Of a stretch of 9,560 bases of DNA, positions 1-6,085 are shown one piece after another. Below the pieces are notes generated by a model that saw only the letters and a list, made by a program, of their open reading frames with translations, was not told where the DNA came from and searched no databases. Position numbers and translations under genes: made by a program. Numbering within the stretch: position 1 is the stretch's first letter; the number at the start of each line of letters is the position of its first letter. Origin of the DNA: Pseudomonadota bacterium (lineage in GTDB: Bacteria; Pseudomonadota; Alphaproteobacteria; Rhizobiales; Afifellaceae); assembly GCA_023417735.1 (NCBI GenBank), contig JAEZEK010000266.1, positions 1 through 9,560 on the forward strand. Reading direction: 5' to 3'.

Positions 1-147
1 CTCCTCGAGCGCGTCCAAAGCGGCGCTCCGCTCGCGCTCGGCGCGGCTCAGGCCGAACCGGGTGCGGTTGGCGGCCGCCGCCTTCTCGCGCTCCTCGCGC
101 GCGCGCCGCTTGCGCGCGAGGCGGAGGTTGACCGGCGCGTCCGCCAT
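1..147 (-). CDS. DUF4169-like small protein, 3' end outside window
   Basis: The first 49 codons are open from an ATG at 147 to the window edge, so the C-terminus is missing. The product begins MADAPVNLRLARK and continues as a highly charged Arg/Lys/Glu/Ala-rich sequence with an NRTRFGLSRAER segment. That pattern (short N-terminal NLR-AR-K motif, an NR-RFG-SRAE motif, basic helix) is what I know from DUF4169 family proteins of alphaproteobacteria, which are small and of unknown function. It starts 6 bases after the fumC stop codon, so it is almost certainly co-transcribed with fumC. The family assignment comes from remembered motif resemblance only. No function is proposed. Confidence 0.72.
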   Translation of the reverse strand, partial: MADAPVNLRLARKRRAREEREKAAAANRTRFGLSRAERERSAALDALEE

Positions 148-153
148 CGGGCG

Positions 154-1541
154 CTACCTCGGGCTGATCATCAGCTCGGGACGGACGACCTCGTCGAACT
201 CGTCCTCGGTGACGAAGCCGAGCCCGACCGCCTCCTCGCGAAGGGTGGTGCCCTTCTTGTGCGCGGTCTTGGCGACGGTCGTCGCATTGTCGTAGCCGAT
301 CTTCGGGGCGAGCGCCGTGACGAGCATCAGCGACCGGCCCATCAGCTCGCTGATGCGCGCCTCGTTCGCCTCGATGCCGGCGACGCAATTGTCGGCGAAG
401 GAGACGGCGGCGTCGGCCAAGAGCCGGATCGACTGCAGCATGTTGTAGGCCATCACGGGCTTGTAGACGTTGAGCTCGAAATGGCCCTGGCTGCCGGCGA
501 CCGTCATCGCGGTGTGGTTGCCCATGACCTGCACGCAGACCATGGTGAGCGCCTCCGACTGCGTCGGGTTCACCTCGCCCGGCATGATCGAGGAGCCCGG
601 CTCGTTCTCCGGCAGGATGAGCTCGCCGAGCCCGGAGCGCGGCCCGGAGCCGAGGAGCCGGATGTCGTTCGCGATCTTGAAGAGCGACACCGCCACCGTG
701 TTGAGCGCGCCGTGCGCGTAGACGTAGGCGTCGTGGGCGGCGAGCGCCTCGAACTTGTCGGCGCGGTGCGGAAGGGGAGGCCGGTGATCTCCGCCACCTT
801 CTCCGCGAAGCCGTGGGCGAAGTCCGGATGGCTGTTGAGGCCGGTGCCGACGGCGGTGCCGCCCTGGGCGAGCTCGAACAGGTCCTCGCAGCCCTGCTTC
901 ACCCGGCGGATGCCGTAGTCGAGCTGCGCGACGTAGCCGGAGAATTCCTGGCCGAGCGTGATCGGCGTGGCGTCCTGGGTGTGCGTCCGGCCGATCTTGA
1001 TGATGGGGGCGAAGGCCTTCGCCTTCTCGCTCAGCGCGTTGCGCAGGTGCTGCAGCGCCGGCACCAGGCGGTGGACGATCTGCTCGGCGGCCGCGATGTG
1101 CATGGCCGTCGGGAACGTGTCGTTCGACGACTGGCTCATGTTGACGTGGTCGTTGGGGTGGACGGGCTTCTTGGAGCCCATCGCGCCGCCGAGGATCTCG
1201 ATCGCCCGGTTGGAGATCACCTCGTTGGCGTTCATGTTGGTCTGGGTGCCGGAGCCGGTCTGCCAGACGACCAGCGGGAAATGGTCGTTCATGCGGCCGT
1301 CGATCACCTCCTGCGCCGCGCCGGCGATCGCCTCGGCGAGGGCGGCGTCGAGGAGGCCGAGATCCCGGTTCGCCATCGCCGCGGCGCGCTTGACGATGCC
1401 GAGCGCGCGGACGAGGGGCACCGGCATGGTCTCGCCGCCGATCCGGAAGTTCTGCAGCGAGCGCTGGGTCTGCGCACCCCAGTAGCGGTCGGCCTGGACC
1501 TCGAGGGGTCCGAAGGAATCGGTTTCGGTGCGCGTGCTCAT
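154..1541 (-). pseudogene. fumC: class II fumarate hydratase, broken by a single-base frameshift
   Basis: Class II fumarase, which interconverts fumarate and L-malate in the TCA cycle as a cytoplasmic homotetramer. Reading from ATG 1541, the first frame covers residues 1-261 ([13 protein letters not shown] near 96-108, [15 protein letters not shown] near 128-142, [10 protein letters not shown] near 184-193 with the expected active-site His187). At 758/759 one base is missing, and the match continues in another frame ([11 protein letters not shown], then GSSIMPG with the catalytic Ser loop near 317) to the stop at 154. With one base restored the protein would be 462 residues, the normal family length. 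Residue 323 is Glu (codon 574-576) where GSSIMPGKVN normally has Lys. The start is set by the [12 protein letters not shown]-terminus; an upstream in-frame Met at 1592 adds unrelated residues. Everything else is well conserved, so this is either a recent pseudogene or a sequencing/assembly error in GC-rich DNA. Confidence 0.93.
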
Positions 1542-1631
1542 GGAACTGCCCTGGCTGGAGACTCTACGGTTCTTGCGGACCGCATTTCCCACTCCCGGGC
1601 GCCGCGCGCAAGAGCGGGCGCCGGCTGGCCG

Positions 1632-2141
1632 TCAGCTGTTCTTCTTGCGGAAGGAATCGAGCGAGACGACGTCGGCACCGGCGGCCGGGCGCTCGTCCTC
1701 GAGCACGTCGGCGTCCGGCTCCGGCGCGGCGGCCGCGACGAGCTCCGTGCCGGCCGCCTCCTCGGCGCCCTCGCCCTCGCCGGCGGCGTGGGCGTCGAAC
1801 TTCAGGCCGAAGCTCGCATGCGGGTCGACGAAGGCGACGATCGCCCGGAACGGGACGTGGAGCCGCTCGGGGATGCCGTTGAAGGAGAGGCCGACCTCGA
1901 AGGCGGTCTCGCCGACGGTCAGGTCCCAGAACTGGTGCTGCAGGACGATGGTCATCTCCTGCGGGTACTTCTCGCGCAGCCGCGAGGACACGCGCACGCC
2001 GGGGTCGTGGGTCCGGAAGGTGACGAAGAAATGGTGCTCGCCCGGCAGCCCGGTCTGCGCCACCTCGGCGAGAACCTTCTGCACCACGCCGCGCAGCGCG
2101 TCCTGCGCGAGGACATCGTAACGGATGAGATCCTGGGTCAT
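1632..2141 (-). CDS. sspB: SspB-family ClpXP adaptor (alpha-type)
   Basis: 169-residue protein beginning MTQDLIRYDVLAQDALRGVV, typical of alphaproteobacterial SspB-like proteins. The SspB fold spans about residues 8-117, with the well-conserved GLPGEHHFFVTF (31-42), YPQEMTIVLQHQFWDL (59-74) and FEVGLSFNGIPERLHVPF (81-98) segments. A low-complexity Ala/Glu/Pro linker (about 118-157) follows, then a conserved C-terminal tail VVSLDSFRKK (158-167). In known SspB proteins the fold binds the ssrA tag and the short C-terminal tail docks on ClpX, so tagged proteins are delivered to ClpXP. Here linker and tail have the same layout. The gene lies downstream of the tmRNA gene on the same strand and 90 bases upstream of fumC. 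Only a weak ribosome binding site is visible; the start is chosen from the family N-terminus. Confidence 0.92.
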   Translation of the reverse strand: MTQDLIRYDVLAQDALRGVVQKVLAEVAQTGLPGEHHFFVTFRTHDPGVRVSSRLREKYPQEMTIVLQHQFWDLTVGETAFEVGLSFNGIPERLHVPFRAIVAFVDPHASFGLKFDAHAAGEGEGAEEAAGTELVAAAAPEPDADVLEDERPAAGADVVSLDSFRKKNS

Positions 2142-2249
2142 CGCGGCAGAACCTAGAACGTGGACCCCGGCCGCGCAACGGCAGCAGAGGGGGGAGCGGC
2201 AACATGGAAGGAAGTGGAGGCTTCTGTTGCCGGGCGCCTCCGGACCCCG

Positions 2250-2273
2250 CCTGGACCGTGCTAACGGCCCAGG
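2250..2273 (-). other. stable hairpin at the 3' side of the tmRNA coding piece
   Basis: A 10-bp stem (one G-U pair) with a TAGC tetraloop lies about 27 bases beyond the tag stop codon. A second small hairpin (GGCTTC / GAAGCC) lies between them. There is no U-run after it, so it is more likely a structural or processing boundary of the coding RNA than an intrinsic terminator. A further 6-bp inverted repeat, GGAGGC / GCCTCC, lies at 2216-2241; it could alternatively mark the end of the RNA. Confidence 0.5.
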
Positions 2274-2299
2274 GCTTCATTCGAAGCCGTCAGGCTGCA

Positions 2300-2338
2300 T
2301 TACGCAGCGAGGCGAGCCTCAGCATAGTTGTCGTTGGC
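2300..2338 (-). other. ssrA: tmRNA tag-peptide reading frame (ANDNYAEARLAA)
   Basis: Resume codon GCC at 2338-2336, twelve sense codons encoding ANDNYAEARLAA, then TAA at 2302-2300. The terminal Leu-Ala-Ala is the ClpX recognition end. The N-terminal AND-NY part is the region that SspB adaptors bind in characterised systems. An ATAGTT sequence just before the resume codon resembles the ATAGTC found there in E. coli tmRNA. Confidence 0.95.
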
Positions 2339-2421
2339 AACTATTGTTCGGTCCGATAACGGCGGTACCATGCCGGGCGAAAGCGCTGTCTTTACACCCT
2401 CGTCGAGCCTATTTCGCCCCC

Positions 2422-2450
2422 ATCATCAGCGGTGATCGCGTCACCGTTCA
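2422..2450 (-). other. tmRNA intervening segment removed from the precursor
   Basis: These 29 bases lie between the encoded CCA of the acceptor piece and the first G of the coding piece. They contain a 6-bp hairpin, CGGTGA / TCACCG, with a 5-base loop. By analogy with other permuted tmRNAs the segment joins the two halves in the precursor and is cut out during maturation. The exact processing sites are inferred from the CCA and the acceptor stem. Confidence 0.85.
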
Positions 2451-2538
2451 TGGTGGAGGCGCCGGGTACCGCCCCCGGGTCCGAAAGGCTTATTCCACAG
2501 ACCATTTATCGCCATAGCCGGTGCGACCGGCACGACTG

Positions 2539-2568
2539 AATATAGGGGATGGCTCCGGCGAATTGAAG
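2539..2568 (-). promoter_or_regulatory. probable promoter of the tmRNA gene
   Basis: On the minus strand a TATATT hexamer (2544-2539) follows a CTTCAA -35-like hexamer (2568-2563) by 18 bases. Transcription would start near 2532, a few bases upstream of the acceptor piece. The -10 is good and the -35 only fair. It lies in the short space shared with the divergent thyA gene. Confidence 0.55.
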
Positions 2569-2612
2569 GGCCTGCGGCGCGCGAGCCGGCGGAATCATCT
2601 AAGGGTCGTCCC

Positions 2613-3407
2613 ATGCGGCAATATCTCGACCTCCTCGCGCGCGTGCTCTCAGAGGGCACGGCGAAATCCGACCGGACCGGGACCGGGACGCTCTCCGTCT
2701 TCGGGCACCAGATGCGGTTCGACCTCGCCGACGGCTTCCCGCTGGCGACGACGAAGAAGCTGCACCTGAAGTCGATCGTCCACGAGCTGCTCTGGTTCCT
2801 CGCCGGCGACACGAACGTGCGCACGCTGAACGCCGCCGGCGTCACGATCTGGGACGCGTGGGCCGACGAGAACGGCGTTCTCGGCCCGGTCTACGGCCGC
2901 CAGTGGCGCTCCTGGCGGACGCCCGACGGCGGCGCGATCGACCAGATCGCATGGGTCGAGCAGGAGATCCGCCGCAACCCCGATTCGCGCCGGCTGATCG
3001 TCTCGGCCTGGAACCCGGCCGAGATCGACCGCATGGCGCTGCCGCCGTGCCATTGCCTGTTCCAGTTCTACGTGGCCGACGGGCGGCTCTCGTGCCAGCT
3101 CTACCAGCGCTCCGCCGACGTCTTCCTCGGCGTGCCCTTCAACATCGCCTCCTACGCGCTGCTGACGCAGATGATGGCGCAGGTGACCGGGCTCCGCCCC
3201 GGCGCCTTCGTCCACACGCTCGGCGACGCGCATCTCTACGCCAACCATGTCGAGCAGGCGCGCGAGCAGCTCGGCCGCGCGCCGCGCCCGCTGCCGCGGA
3301 TGGAGATCGATCCGGAGGTGCGCTCGATCTTCGACTTCCGCTACGAGGATTTCCGGCTCGTCGGCTACGAGCCGCACCCGCACATCAAGGCGCCGGTCGC
3401 GGTCTGA
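2613..3407 (+). CDS. thyA: thymidylate synthase
   Basis: Converts dUMP to dTMP using 5,10-methylenetetrahydrofolate, in the cytoplasm, as a homodimer. The 264 residues equal the E. coli length, and key positions fall on the same numbers: Arg21 (phosphate binding), the catalytic Cys146 in [10 protein letters not shown], the RSAD segment with Arg166, and Asn177 in [12 protein letters not shown]. The C-terminus HIKAPVAV closes the active site in this family. The start is supported by AAGGG 7 bases before ATG 2613. The gene is divergent from the tmRNA gene. Its last 23 bases overlap the 3' end of the convergent MscS gene. No folA is seen directly downstream. The gene looks intact. Confidence 0.98.
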   Translation: MRQYLDLLARVLSEGTAKSDRTGTGTLSVFGHQMRFDLADGFPLATTKKLHLKSIVHELLWFLAGDTNVRTLNAAGVTIWDAWADENGVLGPVYGRQWRSWRTPDGGAIDQIAWVEQEIRRNPDSRRLIVSAWNPAEIDRMALPPCHCLFQFYVADGRLSCQLYQRSADVFLGVPFNIASYALLTQMMAQVTGLRPGAFVHTLGDAHLYANHVEQAREQLGRAPRPLPRMEIDPEVRSIFDFRYEDFRLVGYEPHPHIKAPVAV

Positions 3408-4308
3408 CCGGCTCCGCACGCGGGCGGGCCTCCTCCGGGTCGGCGAGCGCCGGCGAGGCGCGCTTTGCCGGGCCGTCGGAGACGACGTGGACGATGCGCT
3501 GCGGGAAAGGGATCTCGATGCCGGCCGCCTCCAGCCGCCGCTTCGCCTCCTCGATCATCGTACGCTGCACATCCCAGAAGACCGCCGTCGGCGCCCAGGC
3601 GCGGAAGGCGATGGTGACGGCGCTGTCGCCGTAGGAATCGACGTAGACGTAGGGGGCGGGCTCGGCGAGGACGCGCGGGTCCTCCGCGGCCATTGCGAGG
3701 AGGACGCGGCGCGCCTCGGCCGGGTCGGCCGCGTAGGCTATGCCGACCTGGATCGTCATCAGGCGGCGGGCGTTGCGGCTGTGGTTCTTGAGCGGCTTGT
3801 TCCAGATCTCCGAGTTCGGGACGAAGTAGAAGATGCCGTCGAACGTATCGAGCTCGGTCACGAACAGCCCGATCTCCTTCACGATGCCCGACACGCTCGG
3901 CAGCTCGACGAAGTCGCCGACCCGGAACGGCCGCAGGTAGATGAGCATGATGCCGGCGGCGATGTTCTGCAGCGTGCCCTGCAGCGCGAGGCCGATGGCG
4001 AGGCCGGCCGCGCCGAGCACGGCGAGAAGCGAGGCGGTCTGGACGCCGAGCTGCCCGAGCGCGGCGACGAGGACGAGGATGAGGACGGCGTAGCGCGCCA
4101 CGGTCCCGAGGATCGGCTGCACGGTCGGATCGAGATGCCCGGTCCGGCCGATGAGGCGGCGGACGAGCCGCGCCGCCCAGTTCGCCAGCACGAAGCCGAT
4201 GGCGAGGATGAGGAGGGCGGTGGCGATGCGCGGCAGGAACGCGACGGCCCAGGACCAGACCATCGCCGCGGCGGCGCCGAGCTCCGCCGGTGCATCCTTC
4301 AGGTCCAT
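3385..4308 (-). CDS. MscS-family small mechanosensitive channel
   Basis: 307-residue inner-membrane protein of the small MscS type, which opens under membrane tension to release solutes during osmotic downshock. Predicted membrane segments lie at about 22-44 and 65-87, then the pore helix at about 94-126. That helix has the family's Gly/Ala-rich packing face ([22 protein letters not shown] region) followed by LRPFRVGD. The beta domain follows ([16 protein letters not shown], 163-178), then the alpha/beta cytoplasmic domain ending in [10 protein letters not shown] (266-275). A Pro/Arg-rich tail of about 30 residues after that is not part of the core fold. It starts 13 bases after the betB stop, so it is probably the second gene of that operon. 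It converges on and overlaps thyA by 23 bases. Confidence 0.95.
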   Translation of the reverse strand: MDLKDAPAELGAAAAMVWSWAVAFLPRIATALLILAIGFVLANWAARLVRRLIGRTGHLDPTVQPILGTVARYAVLILVLVAALGQLGVQTASLLAVLGAAGLAIGLALQGTLQNIAAGIMLIYLRPFRVGDFVELPSVSGIVKEIGLFVTELDTFDGIFYFVPNSEIWNKPLKNHSRNARRLMTIQVGIAYAADPAEARRVLLAMAAEDPRVLAEPAPYVYVDSYGDSAVTIAFRAWAPTAVFWDVQRTMIEEAKRRLEAAGIEIPFPQRIVHVVSDGPAKRASPALADPEEARPRAEPVRPRPAP

Positions 4309-4321
4309 CCGCCGCTCCGCT

Positions 4322-5788
4322 CTAGTAGGGCGCCTCGACGCGCCCGAGATTGACGTAGACGCTCTTCAGCTCGGTGTAGAAGTCGAGCGCGGCGAGGCCG
4401 TTCTCGCGCCCGATGCCGGACTGCTTGGACCCGCCGAAGGGGAGGGGAATGGGCGTCACATTGTAGCTGTTCACCCAGACGATCCCGGCTTCCAGCGCCG
4501 CGGCCATGCGGTGGGCCCGGCCGAGATTCTGCGTCATGACGCCGGCGGCGAGCCCGAACGGCGTGGCGTTGGCGCGCGCGACCGCCTCGTCCTCGGTGTC
4601 GAAGGCGAGCACGCTCATGAGCGGGCCGAACACCTCTTCGCGCGCGATGCGCATGCCGTCCTCGCAGGCGTCGAACACGGCGGGGCGCATGAAATAGCCC
4701 CTTGCGAGCGGCGGGTCGGCGATGCGCCGGCCGCCGGCCAGGAGCCTGGCGCCCTCCGCCTCGCCCGCCTCGACATAGGCGAGCACCCGTTCGAGGTGAG
4801 CCTCGGAGATGAGCGGGCCCATCTGGGTCACCGGGTCGAGCGGGTCGCCGACGCGGATCGCTGCGGTGCGGGCGACGAGCCTCTCCAGGAACGCCGCCCT
4901 GACGCCGTTTTGGACGAAGACACGGGTCGCGTTCGAGCAGACCTCGCCCTGGGTGTAGAAATAGCCGAGGATCGCGGCGGAGACCGCGTCGTCGAGGTCG
5001 CAATCGTCGAAGACGATCAGCGCGGACTTGCCGCCGAGCTCCATCGTCACGCGCTTCAGCGTCGCAGCCGCGGCCGCCATGATCCGCCTGCCGGTCGGCA
5101 CCGAGCCGGTCAGCGAGATCTTGGCGATGCCGGGATGGTCGGCGAGGGCGGCGCCGATTTCGCCGCCGCCGAGGACGACGGAGAAGAGGCCTTGCGGCGC
5201 GCCGGCCTCCTCGACGATCCGGGCGAGCGCGAGCGCCGTCACCGGCGTCAGCTCGCTCGGCTTGAAGATCATGGCGTTGCCGGCGGCGAGCGCGGGCGCC
5301 GCCTTCCAGCTCGCGATCTGGATCGGGTAGTTCCACGCGCCGATCCCGGCGCAGATGCCGAGCGGCTCGCGCCGGGTGTAGCCGAAGGCGTCCGCCCCGA
5401 ACGGCATGTGCTCGCCGTGGACCACCTGCGTGACCCCGGCGAAGAACTCGAAGCAGTCGGCGGCCGAGCCGATGTCGGCCTCCGGCGCCTCCTGGATCGG
5501 CTTGCCCGTGTCGAGCACCTCGAGCCGGGCGAGCTCCATCTTCCGCTCGCGCAGGCGCATGGCGACCCGGTTGAGCACGCGGCCGCGCTCGGCCGCCGGC
5601 ATCGCCACCCATTCGCGCTGGGCGTGCCGCGCCGTCTCGACTGCGGCGTCGACGATGGCCGCGTCGGCGGCCGCGACCTCGCACAAAGTCTCGCCGTTGG
5701 CCGGGTTGAGGTCGGGAAAGCGCGCGCCGCCCGCGGGTGCGACGTCTTCGCCCGCGATCCGGGACTTGAGCACGGGCGCGATCTTCAC
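4322..5788 (-). CDS. betB: betaine aldehyde dehydrogenase
   Basis: NAD(P)+-dependent aldehyde dehydrogenase, best matched to BetB, which oxidises betaine aldehyde to the osmoprotectant glycine betaine. Features, numbered from the longer start: Asn154 in GAWNYPIQIASWKAAPALAAG, Lys177 in FKPSE, the glycine-rich FTGS-type loop at 228-231, the general-base Glu251 in MELGGKS, the catalytic Cys285 in GEVCSNATRVFV, Glu386 in EEVFGP, and the C-terminal GGSKQSGIGRENG. The total of 488-489 residues is usual for BetB. Two adjacent GTG starts exist (5791 and 5788). An excellent AGGAGG at 5799-5794 is only 2 bases from the first but 5 from the second, so 5788 is preferred. No betA, betI or betT is present here, so a different aldehyde substrate cannot be excluded. 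It is followed by the MscS channel gene. Confidence 0.9.
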   Translation of the reverse strand: MKIAPVLKSRIAGEDVAPAGGARFPDLNPANGETLCEVAAADAAIVDAAVETARHAQREWVAMPAAERGRVLNRVAMRLRERKMELARLEVLDTGKPIQEAPEADIGSAADCFEFFAGVTQVVHGEHMPFGADAFGYTRREPLGICAGIGAWNYPIQIASWKAAPALAAGNAMIFKPSELTPVTALALARIVEEAGAPQGLFSVVLGGGEIGAALADHPGIAKISLTGSVPTGRRIMAAAAATLKRVTMELGGKSALIVFDDCDLDDAVSAAILGYFYTQGEVCSNATRVFVQNGVRAAFLERLVARTAAIRVGDPLDPVTQMGPLISEAHLERVLAYVEAGEAEGARLLAGGRRIADPPLARGYFMRPAVFDACEDGMRIAREEVFGPLMSVLAFDTEDEAVARANATPFGLAAGVMTQNLGRAHRMAAALEAGIVWVNSYNVTPIPLPFGGSKQSGIGRENGLAALDFYTELKSVYVNLGRVEAPY

Positions 5789-5826
5789 CACATCCTCCTC
5801 GCGGGCGGGGCTCTGGACGTCGACGG

Positions 5827-5870
5827 ACGCGTTCCGTCGCGACGCGCCAAACGAGCCTTGCGGAACGCGT
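5827..5870. repeat. 10-bp perfect inverted repeat between betB and the tRNA gene
   Basis: ACGCGTTCCG (5827-5836) and its exact reverse complement CGGAACGCGT (5861-5870) are separated by 24 bases. The right arm overlaps the tRNA promoter spacer, and both arms lie upstream of the divergent betB gene. It could be a regulator binding site or a stem-loop in either leader transcript. No particular regulator is recognised. Confidence 0.6.
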
Positions 5871-5886
5871 TCGCGGTCCCTATAAG
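5858..5886 (+). promoter_or_regulatory. sigma-70-like promoter of the tRNA-Lys gene
   Basis: TTGCGG (5858-5863) and TATAAG (5881-5886) are separated by 17 bases. The -10 lies 14 bases before the first base of the tRNA, which suits a short 5' leader. A 10-base perfect palindrome, GAACGCGTTC (5863-5872), lies in the spacer. Confidence 0.75.
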
Positions 5887-5900
5887 GCGGCTCGCATCCC

Positions 5901-5976
<76 letters not shown>

Positions 5977-6049
5977 TTTTCCCCAACGTCTTAGCGTCGA
6001 TCGGCTGCAGTTCGGGCGGGCAACCGGTCGGCGGCATGCCTTTGCCAAC

Positions 6050-6077
6050 TGAGTTGCAGGTCGTCAGCGACAACTCA
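6050..6077 (+). repeat. inverted repeat just before the nuclease-like gene
   Basis: TGAGTTG (6050-6056) and CAACTCA (6071-6077) form a perfect 7-bp dyad around a 14-base spacer, which itself can form a small GTCG/CGAC stem. It ends 8 bases before the ATG at 6086 and overlaps its possible ribosome binding site. It could act as an operator or a leader hairpin that restricts translation. Function is inferred from position only. Confidence 0.4.
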
Positions 6078-6085
6078 AGGATGTC

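Larger units (their letters stand above)
2250..2532 (-). ncRNA. ssrA: tmRNA, circularly permuted two-piece form
   Basis: Transfer-messenger RNA that rescues stalled ribosomes. Reading the minus strand, the acceptor piece (about 2525 to 2451) comes first. It has the UUCGGAC segment, a 5-bp T-arm (2478-2474 with 2466-2462), the 3' acceptor strand CGCCTCC (2461-2455) and an encoded CCA ending at 2451. A 29-base intervening segment (2450-2422) follows. The coding piece then begins at 2421 with GGGGGCG, which pairs over all 7 positions with CGCCTCC. The third pair is a G-U wobble, the alanyl-tRNA synthetase identity element. A CTCGACG segment follows, matching the UUCGACG of ordinary tmRNAs, then the tag frame at 2338-2300 encoding ANDNYAEARLAA and a stop. 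This order (acceptor, spacer, coding) is the permuted arrangement known in alphaproteobacteria. The outer ends are approximate: the left end is placed at a strong hairpin and the right end at the predicted transcription start. Confidence 0.95.

Noticed and set aside
1542..1631. Possible terminator between sspB and fumC
   Set aside because: GC-rich partial dyads are present, but no clean stem followed by a U-run could be drawn.
813..2156. Long open frame on the plus strand opposite fumC and sspB
   Set aside because: It is an antisense shadow of high-GC coding DNA: Arg/Gly/Asp-rich with no family motif, while the opposite strand has clear fumarase and SspB signatures.
2125..2845. Open frames 2125-2517 (plus) and 2441-2845 (minus) in the sspB-thyA gap
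   Set aside because: They cover the tmRNA gene and the start of thyA; the structured RNA explains the sequence and the peptides have no family features.
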